Translations under genes and position numbers: made by a program | The notes under the pieces: model-generated | Told to the model about the DNA's origin: nothing | Seen by the model: only the letters and a program-made list of their open reading frames with translations | Database searches by the model: none | Source: Candidatus Hydrogenedentota bacterium | GTDB lineage: Bacteria > Hydrogenedentota > Hydrogenedentia > Hydrogenedentales > CAILVY01 | Assembly: GCA_029565395.1 (NCBI GenBank) | Contig: JAKQOG010000132.1 | Span: 20,675 to 84,674, forward strand | DNA: 64,000 bases | Reading direction: 5' to 3' | In this document: positions 54,201 to 63,200 of the stretch, piece after piece | How the letters are laid out: the number at the start of each line of letters is the position of its first letter | Position numbering within the stretch: position 1 is the stretch's first letter

Positions 54201-54842
54201 GGGCAGAAATATCCGTGCCCATAGAAAATACCTCCCCTTTTCAATAATCTCCGTTACCGGCGGCGTTTTCCATTCCCGTTCCGGCCCCGCCACGGATGCA
54301 GACCATTGCATGTCCCCGTCGCGCACCCGGAGAACAGATTCATCACAATACAACTTCAACTTACCAAGATGCGCGCGCAACGGCCCTTCGTAGCGCATCG
54401 GTTCAACAGACTCCAGTGCGCCATCCAATTTCAACGAAACATTCTGGCACTCACCTTGCCCGGGCATCACGAACGTAATCATCGCCCGCCGCACATAACG
54501 GGGTGATCCCGGATACAATGTCAAAACACGCACATCCGCGTGGACATGGCCGCCCTCCCATTCCGCCATCAGTCCCTTGCCATATGGATACACACCCGGT
54601 GCAAAGGGCAGCGATACACGCGCCACCTGCGGACCTGTTTCAGAAAACACCACCCGGAATTCCGGGAGTTTTGCTTCTGATCGAGACACCGTTCCTTCCT
54701 CGGAAACTGGCGGAGCGATAAAAGCAAAACGTTCAATCCAGCTTGTGCCCTCAGGTGACATCCCCGTCTGGGCAGTCTGGCATCCTGAAGGCAGAAACAC
54801 CAAAAGTGCCGCCAGCCCAACCAATGCCGCGCATTTATGCAT
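51300..54842 (-). CDS. Large lipoprotein: YetA/PcRGLX-like lyase part fused to alpha/beta-hydrolase esterase
   Basis: A 1180-residue protein. The lipoprotein signal ends V-F-L-P-S-G-C (Cys near 21). ATG 54842 sits 5 bases after AGGAGG; the ATG directly before it is too close. Residues about 30-350 are beta-rich and resemble the N-terminal domains of the PcRGLX/YetA exo-rhamnogalacturonan lyase family; residues about 380-770 form an alpha/alpha-toroid-like helical region. The last 300 residues are an alpha/beta-hydrolase: A-L-H-D-H-G-A near 920, the nucleophile in G-L-S-M-G (Ser near 1043), E-Q-D-G-L-F and the final His in P-H-V-F. The pairing suggests cleavage plus deacetylation of one glycan. 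The family call for the N-terminal part is tentative. Confidence 0.68.
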   Translation of the reverse strand: MHKCAALVGLAALLVFLPSGCQTAQTGMSPEGTSWIERFAFIAPPVSEEGTVSRSEAKLPEFRVVFSETGPQVARVSLPFAPGVYPYGKGLMAEWEGGHVHADVRVLTLYPGSPRYVRRAMITFVMPGQGECQNVSLKLDGALESVEPMRYEGPLRAHLGKLKLYCDESVLRVRDGDMQWSASVAGPEREWKTPPVTEIIEKGRYFLWARIFLPDKTWPRIVEVRAHALGGVAVRVHVQKQSDGDGYAPDLGWNIHLPGAAQLIENPHWKEESGEAGSFAQGKDWWVKGEAFRLTFPDAHFWKRGNINVAVTTEGSDIIYWRCHAADNVPHQEAAWRTAAFAVTPYSGTLWSPMLEPVQMVFLSPEVYDPLYHSGSRPNLDLYPDVRDTMNVHDTAMSKPPLMGDDFGNVTTLPGGGAFGMNRLNHCPAFLREYYRSGNAGLRETALWWCDNFYNLSVWWGEHREGEFGGTRYNNVSASEKKHTEDTTFMWRSNSAVHFCTKGYDTFFQAYEETGDPRMAVALHWQVAYAKQMIHADQGECRNIGDVADFVRLYEYTGQRQYLEEALRLFRELRTKLSAGDLFSQGGGVIESDPPFIDEDERGYKHPFAKPYIIGYALQGLPWLARYAPEEPKLRDVIRAVADFLAASQDPVGGWRYPHPCSSRLLLDQAMEHAMQLSRAAEFLESRGEPIDNLLDAIERVLRQRVLSCMKNGFAASLLDGLNGWEHSGDLLKNGKNIYDLYKKPTDRDPQRDYTEGVIGVGNASPEGVVYFSEVLDFYLKHRDADRLLRATPELQQVLDRMPVRQGASGEAEEESGYLHYGMENKLPSFAASQIARLKFPMAYDPAHDLDFNAWRMRAREKLLECLLTPPPAAEFKPEIIAREDRGAYEARKLVLNISADCRIPAYLLVPKGVGPFPAIVALHDHGAHFSIGKEKVVRPFGVENKILEDARKWVEQCYGGRFIGDELAKRGYVVFAIDALFWGERGRREGVEYEAQQELAANLLQLGMTWCGVITWDDIRSTDFVASLPEVDPKRIGALGLSMGAHRTWMLCAATDKVATGAAICWMGTTETLMTPGNNQTKGQSAFSMIVPGLRNFLDYPDVAAIACPKPMLFLNGEQDGLFPVEGVKSAYARMGRVWQSQDVAEQLVTELWPVPHVFNQEMQEKTFAWLDKQLHKGE

Positions 54843-54910
54843 CATATCCTCCTGCCCCCCTGAGCCCCCTCAGTATCCACAACCCGGCCCGGTCTTTTCC
54901 AACCACCGCT

Positions 54911-54939
54911 TTGGCACAGCCCTTGCACCTTGCTATACT
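54911..54939 (+). promoter_or_regulatory. Promoter of the GH20 gene
   Basis: TTGGCA (54911-54916), 17-base spacer, TATACT (54934-54939) preceded by TGC, an extended -10. It lies about 30 bases before the GH20 start, in the divergent gap with the lyase-like gene. Confidence 0.65.
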
Positions 54940-54969
54940 GTCTGGCATTACAACCTTGGGAGATGAATC

Positions 54970-56925
54970 ATGCGCCGCATCATGCTCTTATCCATCCTCG
55001 TACTGATCCTTGTTATAACAGGCTGCGCCACCAAAAAATCCGCTGAACCTGCCCTGGCCACACCGGACGCAACAGCGGTTGCGCCAATGCCTAAAACCAG
55101 CGAGTTGGTGCTCCTGCCCATGCCAAAATCGGTGAAGGAAAAATCAGGCATGTGTATATTGCCAAGGCAGTATTCCATTACTCCCGGAGACTCTTCACAG
55201 GAGGCGTTTTCCCACCTCTGCGGCAGCGTCTGCTATGCCCTGGATCTTGCCGCCGTGAACCGCATGGATAGTGAAAAGCAAAAACCACTGCCCGTTACAC
55301 TCGCCATCAACTCCGGCAAAATCCAGCATCCACAAGGGTATCTGTTGAATATTGCTGAAGATGAAATCGAAATGATCGGCGCGGACGCCCCCGGCTTGTT
55401 CTACGCCGTAATGACGCTGACCCAGATTGCACGGCAGTGCGCCGGACAAGGCGCTCTGCCCTGTCTGAATATTGAAGACTGGCCGGATTTTCAGAACCGG
55501 GGTGTCTTATTAGATGTTGCACGCGACAAAGTGCCGGAAATGAGAACGCTGTATGCGCTCGTGAACCGGCTGGCCGAATGGAAATGCAATCAACTCCAGC
55601 TTTATACCGAACATACGTTCGCCTATCGCAATCATCCCATCGTCTGGCAGGACGCCTCGCCCATGACCGCCGTGCAAATTCAACGGCTCGATGCCTACTG
55701 CAAAGAACGCTTTATTGAACTCGTTCCCAATCAAAATTCCTTCGGCCACATGGGCCGCTGGCTGAAACATGAGCAGTACAGGCATTTGGGCGAAATGCCG
55801 GATGGCGGCAGCGAAGATCTGTGCCCGATTGACCTGGAAAGCATTGCGTTGCTGGCCGATATGTACAACGATTTGTTGCCTAATTTTTCGAGCAAACAGG
55901 TGAATGTCGGCTGTGACGAAACATGGAGCCTGGGCAAGGGCCGCAGCAAAGAGGCCTGCGATAAAGACGGCGTGGGCAGGGTCTATCTCGATTTCCTCAA
56001 GAAAATCAATACCTTGGTTTCGCAACAGGATCGAGCGATGCAATTCTGGGGCGATATTATCATGCAACACCCCGAGCTAATCCCGGAATTGCCAAATAAT
56101 GTAATCGCCATGGAATGGGGATATGAAGCGAAGCATCCCTTTGCCGAGCACGGTAAAAAATTTGCTGCATCTAAAATCCCCTTTTATGTGGTTCCTGGCA
56201 CCTCTACCTGGAATTCGCTTGTGGGGCGCACGGATAATGCCATGGCCAATCTCTTGAACGCTGCGGAGAATGGACTGGCGAACGGTGCGATTGGCTATCT
56301 CATCACCGACTGGGGCGACAATGGCCACTGGCAATTCCTGCCCGCCTCATATCTCGGCTTTGCTTACGGCGCGGCAGTGAGTTGGTCGGTGGAAACCAAT
56401 AAAGATTTACCCATTACCCGCGCGCTGGATGTTCATGTCTTTCAGGATGAAGCGGGTGTGATGGGCAAACTCGCCTATGATTTGGGCAACGCCTATATGA
56501 AATGCGGCGTCATGCCCGGAAACAGTTCTATCTTTTATACACTGTTGCTATATGGTCTTGAGGGAACCTTGCCCAAAGAACTCACCTCGGACGGATTGAA
56601 AGAAACCATCACGTACATCGATCAGGTGATGGCGCCATTATTCCAGGCGAAAATGAAACGCTCCGATGCCGGGTTGATTGCCAAGGAATTCGCCTTGTCC
56701 GCTGACTTTATGCGCCTCGCCTGCCGTATTGGCCAGGCACGGCTTGATGCAGGCAATGTGGGCGCCTCAAAAATCCCGGCGGACCAGCGTCATGCCCTTG
56801 CCAAAGAACTTGAACCGCTCATCCCGGAATTCCGGCAACTCTGGCTTGCACGGAATCGTTCCGGCGGCCTTAAGGAAAGCGCCGGCCGATTTGAAGCCCT
56901 GTTAGCGATTCTGAATGCCCCATAA
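54970..56925 (+). CDS. Glycoside hydrolase family 20 lipoprotein (beta-N-acetylhexosaminidase-like)
   Basis: A 651-residue enzyme with a lipoprotein signal (I-L-V-I-T-G-C, Cys near 19). A GH20b-like domain precedes the barrel, which begins N-R-G-V-L-L-D-V-A-R near 176. The catalytic Asp-Glu pair is in V-G-C-D-E-T-W at 316-317, matching the family's substrate-assisted mechanism; W-G-D-I-I-M is near 360. GH20 enzymes remove terminal N-acetylglucosamine or N-acetylgalactosamine. GGGAG lies 7 bases before the ATG. The GH2 gene starts 38 bases after its stop with its own GGAGG, so they are probably co-transcribed. Confidence 0.9.
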   Translation: MRRIMLLSILVLILVITGCATKKSAEPALATPDATAVAPMPKTSELVLLPMPKSVKEKSGMCILPRQYSITPGDSSQEAFSHLCGSVCYALDLAAVNRMDSEKQKPLPVTLAINSGKIQHPQGYLLNIAEDEIEMIGADAPGLFYAVMTLTQIARQCAGQGALPCLNIEDWPDFQNRGVLLDVARDKVPEMRTLYALVNRLAEWKCNQLQLYTEHTFAYRNHPIVWQDASPMTAVQIQRLDAYCKERFIELVPNQNSFGHMGRWLKHEQYRHLGEMPDGGSEDLCPIDLESIALLADMYNDLLPNFSSKQVNVGCDETWSLGKGRSKEACDKDGVGRVYLDFLKKINTLVSQQDRAMQFWGDIIMQHPELIPELPNNVIAMEWGYEAKHPFAEHGKKFAASKIPFYVVPGTSTWNSLVGRTDNAMANLLNAAENGLANGAIGYLITDWGDNGHWQFLPASYLGFAYGAAVSWSVETNKDLPITRALDVHVFQDEAGVMGKLAYDLGNAYMKCGVMPGNSSIFYTLLLYGLEGTLPKELTSDGLKETITYIDQVMAPLFQAKMKRSDAGLIAKEFALSADFMRLACRIGQARLDAGNVGASKIPADQRHALAKELEPLIPEFRQLWLARNRSGGLKESAGRFEALLAILNAP

Positions 56926-56962
56926 TTACTGCTGCTTAGAGATCTGCTTTTGGAGGACCACA

Positions 56963-59900
56963 ATGAATCGTATGCTGATCCTTTGCACAATATACTTGGC
57001 GTCGGTAACCGCGGGCGCACAAGATCCATTCAATGCCATACCTGTACATGGAGATTGGAATTTTAGGCTTGACCCAAATAATGAAGGTCTCACTAATCAA
57101 TGGCAAAATGATTTGTTCACGGAGACTATCCCGTTGCCTGGATCCACTAATGAGCACGGTGTCGGAACTCCCCCGCCGGATCGCCAAATCTCTTTTCTCA
57201 GCCAGCATTTCGAATATGTGGGCCCCGCATGGTACCAAAAGAAAGTAATCATCCCTGAAACATGGGCAGGCAAACGCATCACACTGTTTTTGGAGCGCTG
57301 CCACTGGGAATCGCAAGTCTGGGTGGATCAAAAACATATTGGCATGCAGGACAGCCTGTGCGTTCCGCATACCTATGACGTCTCTGCCGTGATGACGCCA
57401 GGGGAACGCCAGCTTACGCTGCGAATAGACAACACCGTCAAATACAAAGTAGGCATGAACGCCCATTCCATTACAGAACATACCCAGACCAACTGGAACG
57501 GTGTAATTGGACGCATGGAACTTCAAGCCACTGACCCCGTCTGGATTGACTCGGTAAATGTGTTCCCAAACCTTCACGAAAAGAATGTTGTTGTCCGCAT
57601 TTTGGTTGGAAATGCACTTGGGACCTTGGTAAATGGACGAATTACCGCCACCTTGGGGGCAGCCACAAAAACCGCTTATGCCAACCTCAAGGAAAGGAAT
57701 GGAAACAGCGTTGAATTCACGCTTCCCACGGATGACAGCATGAAGCCCTGGGATGAATTTAGTCCGGCTTTGCTAGAACTTCTGACAGAAGTGCGGGCCA
57801 CAGTCAAAGGAAATGTTCTTCAAGACACAAAAACCATGCGATTCGGCCTGCGCGAAATCTCCCACCAGGGAACACAGTTCTTAATCAATGGGCGCCCCAC
57901 ATTAGTGCGCGGAAATCTCGAATGCTGCATTTTCCCGCAAACAGGATATCCGCCAATGCAGACTGACGAATGGCTCCGCCGATTTCGCATCGCCCGCGAA
58001 TATGGCATCAACCATGTCCGCTTTCACTCATGGTGCCCACCCGAAGCCGCTTTTGACGCTGCTGACCAACTCGGCATGATGCTCCACATCGAAACACCCG
58101 TCTGGACCGAACTTGGCAGCGATCCCAAGCTGGATGCATTCGTTTATTCGGAAAGTGACCGCATTCTCGAAACCTATGGGAACCACCCCTCTTTTTGCAT
58201 GCTTGCTGTGGGCAATGAACCCAGCGGTAAAAACAAAGATGCATTTCTCCAGAAAATTGTGGCGTATTGGCGGCAAAAAGATCCGCGCCGGCTATATACC
58301 ACCTGTGCCGGATGGCCGGAACTTCCCGGCAGTGATTACCACGTCGTCCACGAGCGCGATCACAAGCCTTACCGGCTTCATGGCGGACCGTTGGGCCCCA
58401 CTACTGCATTTGACTATAGCAATACTCTCACAAGCGCGGATGCACCTGTGATCGCACACGAATTGGGCCAATGGTGTGTGTATCCCAACTATGCCGAGAT
58501 TCCCCGGTACACTGGGGCATTACGTCCACGGAACCTGGAAATCTTCCGGGAATCCTTGACCGCCAATCACATGCTTGATCAGGCCGATGCCTTCTCCAAA
58601 GCTTCTGGCGCACTCCAAACCCTGCTCTATAAGGCCGACATCGAAGCGGTGTTACGCTCACAGGGAACCGGCGGTTTTCAACTCTTATCCCTCCAGGACT
58701 TTCCTGGTCAGGGATCCGCCCTCGTGGGATTTTTAGACGCCTATTGGGAAAACAAGGGCTACTGCGCCCCGGAAACGTTCCATGAGTTCTGCTCGGAAAC
58801 GGTACCGCTATTACGCCTCGAAAAATTCGTCTGGACTACCGAAGAAACATTTCATGCCAGCGCCGAAATCGCCCATTTTGGGCCCGCCCCCCTCATAAGC
58901 GCTACCGTCGGCTGGTCCATTACCGCAGATAATGGCGCAGAAATCGCTCTGGGTACTTGGCCCGCTCAAGATATCCCGTTGGGAAATGGCACCGCCCTCG
59001 GAGAAATCGAACTCAATCTCAAAAAAATACAGGTTCCTGCGAAGCTTACCATTACTATCGCCGTGAAAGACACCCCTTTTCTCAATCATTGGGACGTGTG
59101 GGTCTACCCCCCCATTGCGGAACACCAGAAGCCTGAAAATGTGGTCATCGTTCACGAATTTGACGACACCGTGGGAAAAATCCTTAATGATGGCGGCCGT
59201 GTACTGTTGTTTCCCTCGTATTTGCCACCCCGGGTAGGGGTAAAAAGTGCCTTCGAATCTATCTTCTGGAATACCCAGTGGTTCCCCGGTCAACGCCGCC
59301 AACTTGGCATCCTCTGCAATCCAACCCATCCTATCTTAAAACTTTTCCCGAACGATGGACACACCGGCTGGCAATGGTGGAGCCTCCTGAACGGAAGTAC
59401 CATCATGAATCTCGACAGTTTGCCCTCTGAAGTTAATCCAGTGGTGCAGGTCGTGGATGATTGGAATAAAAACCGCAGACTGGGTGCGGTATTTGAGGCC
59501 AACGTTGGACAAGGAAAACTCTTGGTCTGTTCCCTAGGCGACATCGCTACCCCTGCCAAAGACCCTGCGGAATTTTGGTTCATCGAAAGCCTTCTGAACT
59601 ATGTCCAATCCGATATGTTTAATCCTGCGGTGATGATCGATGCCCAAAGTATCAAAAAGCTCTTTGAAAAACCCCCATTATCCGTCCTTAAGGTAGATAG
59701 CGAAGCCCGCGGATACGAAGGCGCCAACGCCGTGGATGGCGATGCATCAACCATCTGGCATACTCCTTGGGAAGGCCAGGTAAAAGGGTTTCCCCACGAA
59801 ATCCAGATCGAACTCGCCCAACCCGCCACCATTCAAGGCCTCCGTCTTCTCCCCCGGCAGGATGTAGCCAATGGCTTCATCTCCGAATACCAAGTGTTTG

Positions 59901-60085
59901 TTAGCGGCGAGGGGAAAAAATGGGGGGAAGCCATCGCCAAAGGAACTCTCGATAGAAATGCCTCCGCAAAGGAAATCCGATTCAAAACACCACAAACCGC
60001 TCAATACCTGCGCCTTGTCGCCATTTCCGGTTTCAATAACCAGCCATTTATTGCCTTGGCCGAAGTTGAACCCATTACCGAATAA
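56963..60085 (+). CDS. Secreted GH2 enzyme with C-terminal F5/8 type C domain
   Basis: A 1040-residue enzyme. ATG 56963 has GGAGG 6 bases upstream; an earlier frame start overlaps the GH20 gene. A signal peptide (M-L-I-L-C-T-I-Y-L-A-S-V-T-A-G-A) is present. GH2 order: jelly-roll domain, Ig-like domain, barrel with M-L-A-V-G-N-E-P near 415 (acid/base) and V-I-A-H-E-L-G-Q near 500 (nucleophile). The last 130 residues (D-G-D-A-S-T-I-W-H-T near 930) are a discoidin-like F5/8C sugar-binding domain. It differs from the other GH2 gene at 13556 in this added domain. Likely it acts with the GH20 enzyme on the same glycan. Confidence 0.9.
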   Translation: MNRMLILCTIYLASVTAGAQDPFNAIPVHGDWNFRLDPNNEGLTNQWQNDLFTETIPLPGSTNEHGVGTPPPDRQISFLSQHFEYVGPAWYQKKVIIPETWAGKRITLFLERCHWESQVWVDQKHIGMQDSLCVPHTYDVSAVMTPGERQLTLRIDNTVKYKVGMNAHSITEHTQTNWNGVIGRMELQATDPVWIDSVNVFPNLHEKNVVVRILVGNALGTLVNGRITATLGAATKTAYANLKERNGNSVEFTLPTDDSMKPWDEFSPALLELLTEVRATVKGNVLQDTKTMRFGLREISHQGTQFLINGRPTLVRGNLECCIFPQTGYPPMQTDEWLRRFRIAREYGINHVRFHSWCPPEAAFDAADQLGMMLHIETPVWTELGSDPKLDAFVYSESDRILETYGNHPSFCMLAVGNEPSGKNKDAFLQKIVAYWRQKDPRRLYTTCAGWPELPGSDYHVVHERDHKPYRLHGGPLGPTTAFDYSNTLTSADAPVIAHELGQWCVYPNYAEIPRYTGALRPRNLEIFRESLTANHMLDQADAFSKASGALQTLLYKADIEAVLRSQGTGGFQLLSLQDFPGQGSALVGFLDAYWENKGYCAPETFHEFCSETVPLLRLEKFVWTTEETFHASAEIAHFGPAPLISATVGWSITADNGAEIALGTWPAQDIPLGNGTALGEIELNLKKIQVPAKLTITIAVKDTPFLNHWDVWVYPPIAEHQKPENVVIVHEFDDTVGKILNDGGRVLLFPSYLPPRVGVKSAFESIFWNTQWFPGQRRQLGILCNPTHPILKLFPNDGHTGWQWWSLLNGSTIMNLDSLPSEVNPVVQVVDDWNKNRRLGAVFEANVGQGKLLVCSLGDIATPAKDPAEFWFIESLLNYVQSDMFNPAVMIDAQSIKKLFEKPPLSVLKVDSEARGYEGANAVDGDASTIWHTPWEGQVKGFPHEIQIELAQPATIQGLRLLPRQDVANGFISEYQVFVSGEGKKWGEAIAKGTLDRNASAKEIRFKTPQTAQYLRLVAISGFNNQPFIALAEVEPITE

Positions 60086-60143
60086 ACGTCGCACTTCATT
60101 TCACCCTTAACAAAACGGAAATCGATAATTTTGAGAAAATCCC

Positions 60144-60173
60144 TTGACATTTCTTTGTAACGTTATCTATGCT
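60144..60173 (+). promoter_or_regulatory. Promoter of the dockerin-like/PKD giant
   Basis: Consensus TTGACA (60144-60149), 18-base spacer, TATGCT (60168-60173). The -35 context CTTGACATTT is the same as at the DksA-type gene promoter. The leader would be about 90 bases. Confidence 0.55.
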
Positions 60174-60267
60174 TCGTATAGGAGTTTGAGACAGAAGCTA
60201 AATAATGCGCCTTCATGAGAGCCATCCTTTGTGGAGAGCTTAGCTTGAGAAGAAGAGGAGGTCACTT

Positions 60268-63200
60268 ATGAGCAGGAATATTCTTTCAAATACTTGCCTT
60301 GCCGCCATGCTGTTTCTTCTTGCCGGGTTCCCTGCGGTGGCACAATACCATTCAGCCGATACCCTTCCGAATCAACAGATTTCATTATCTGAACTATTGA
60401 GGGTCATCCAGTTTTTTAATTCTGGAGGCTTTCACTGTCTGGCTGGGACGGAAGACGGGTATGCCCCAGGGCCGGATCCAGCGCAGCAGTCGTGTGTCCC
60501 TCATGACAGTGATTACAGTCCCCAGGACTGGCTTATAAGCCTTTCGGAATTGCTCCGTATCATCCAATTCTTTAACTCAAACGGCTACCATACTGAATGC
60601 GGTTCAGAAGATAATTTTGCTCCCGGGCCGGGCAGTCTCTTTGAGTGTGGCGGAGAAGGGGAAGGAAGTCTTGAAGGTGGTGGGGAAGGAGGAATTGAAG
60701 GGGAAGGTACTGTGGAAGGTCAGGTAGAAGGCCAAACTGAAGGCATAATTGAAGGTGAGGGGGCTGTCGAAGGAGAAGGTGTAGTCGAAGGGCAAACAGA
60801 AGGGGGGATGGAAGGCCAAGAGGAGGGCATTGTTGAAGGGGAAGGCACTGCGGAAGGCCAAGAAGAAGGCCTATTGGAGGGACAGGAGGAGGGTGCCAGC
60901 GAGGGTGAAGGTGTGGCTGAAGGACAAATTGAAGGTTTAATAGAAGGTCAGGAAGAAGGAGAGATCGAAGGCGAAGGTGTTATAGAAGGACAGGAAGAGG
61001 GTGCCAGTGAAGGTGAAGGCGCGGCTGAAGGGGAGGGTGCAATCGAAGGGGAAGGCGCTACCGAAGGTAGTGTGGAAGGACAGTCCGAAGGTGAAGGGGA
61101 AGAGGTGTTGCCCGATGCCGATTTCACTGCCCAGCCCCTTTCTGGTCCGGTATCGCTAAATGTGTTCTTTACGGATACGTCATCGCCTGGAAGCGCTACG
61201 ATAACTTCGTGGCTATGGAATTTCGGTGATGGTGATTTAAGCACAAACCCCAATCCAAATCATATCTATGACACAGTGGGCCGTTATACGGTCTCGCTGA
61301 CGGTTACGACGGACGTGGGCAGCGATACGGAAACCAAGACAGACTACATTTATGTGTATGTTTTGCCGACGGCTGCGTTCTCCGCCACACCGCTTTCCGG
61401 TCCACCGCCACTAACCGTCCAGTTCACGGACGAATCCGGCCCCGGCAGCGAACCAATCACCAACCGGTGGTGGAATTCCTCCGATGGCCACACCAGCTCT
61501 GAACAAAATCCCACATTTATCTTTGAACATCCCGGCTACTATACCGTTTCTCTTTCGGTGTATACGGCGGCGGGGGGAGACACTGAGACGAAGATGGACT
61601 ATATCACCGTAGGAACGCCCATCGATTCCATCGAAGAACTACAGCTTATCGGGAATGATCCTGGGTATCCATTGGACGGAGCGTATTTCCTGTCGCAGGA
61701 TTTGGATGCTTCGGACACGGAGAATTGGAACCTCGGCGCGGGTTTTGATCCCCTTGGCACGGAGAGCAAATCACACAAAGGAGTCCCGTTCACAGGGGAG
61801 CTTGACGGAAAGGATTACGTGATCCAATCACTTACCATCGACCGGCCCTCTGAAAATTATACCGGCCTGTTCTCGGCGATTGGCCCGGGGGGATATGTGC
61901 ACGATCTGTGGCTCAATGCCGCCTCCGTTACAGGCGACTCTTTTGTGGGCGGCCTTGCCGGCTTGCTTGAAGGCGGAATGGTCAAGTGGTGCTCTACGAG
62001 CCCCACCGTATGGGGAAACAATCATGTCGGGGGTCTCGTGGGGTATGTTACCGCGGCAGCCTCTATAGAGGAATGTTCGACCCGTGATTTCTTCTTCAAA
62101 TCCGCCGGAAACCATAAACCCCGCCTTGATGTGAACTCTTCCGGAAGTAAGATCTCCGTTGAGCCTTGGCAGATTTTCGGCGAGAATTATGTGGGCGGTC
62201 TCGTAGGGTATGTGACTGGCGAAGCCAACATCTTCCGTTCGTACTCGAGGTATCCCGTTGTGGTAAATCATCAATATGGCGGCGGGCTTGCCGGATTTGT
62301 GTGTGATTCCGCCACCGTGACACAATGCTACGCCACCGGCCACGTCTCAGGCTCAATGTCGCTGGGTGGGCTTATTGGACAACTCTCCCTGGGCGCTGTC
62401 CAGCAAAGTTGCGCCTTGGGGTCCGTCTCTGGAGGGTATAATCTTGGTGGACTTATCGCTACCGCGTATCAAGGTACGGTGAACCAATGCTATGCCGCCG
62501 GAATCGTCGAAGATGAATTCGATTCTGGTGGATTAATCGGGACGGCCACCGAAAGCTCCGTATCTGGTTCGTTCTGGGATTCGGAACGGTCCGGTCTGGC
62601 GGTCTCAGCGGGAGGAACTCCCGAAACCACCGAGCATATGCAACAGCAGGCTACCTTTGCCACGGAAGGCTGGACGTTTTGGAATGAGGATGATGGCATC
62701 TGGGACATCAGCGAGGGCGAAACCTATCCGTGGCTGTGGGATATGGACCATGGCTTGATTGCGGAGTTTACGGCCACGCCGCTGTCCGGAGTACTACCGT
62801 TAACAGTCGATTTTACGGATCTCTCGCTCTTCTGCAGTTCGCCCATAGGGAGTTGGAACTGGTATTTTGGCGACGGATTGTCGAGTGATGAAGCGAACCC
62901 CTCCCATACCTATACAACCTCCGGGGTGTATACCGTCACACTCACCGTTGAAAGTGAGGATTTCTGGGAACACGCCTTTGTAAAAAAAGTTGGGTATATA
63001 ACGGTAGATGCCCTGCCCACAGCAGATTTCAGTTATGACAGCAGTGTGGGAGAAGTTCCATTCACGGTCCACTTCACCGACACCTCTGACCCTGGCACGC
63101 GAACCATTACTTCGTGGGCATGGGACTTTGGCGATGGAGACACCAGCACTGATCCGAACCCAGACCACGAATACACGGACGAAGGCCGCTATACCGTGTC

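Noticed and set aside
60640..61107. GAAGG-rich repeat tract as a possible CRISPR or non-coding satellite
   Set aside because: Units are irregular, have no spacers of constant length, and keep one open reading frame encoding Glu and Gly within a larger gene.
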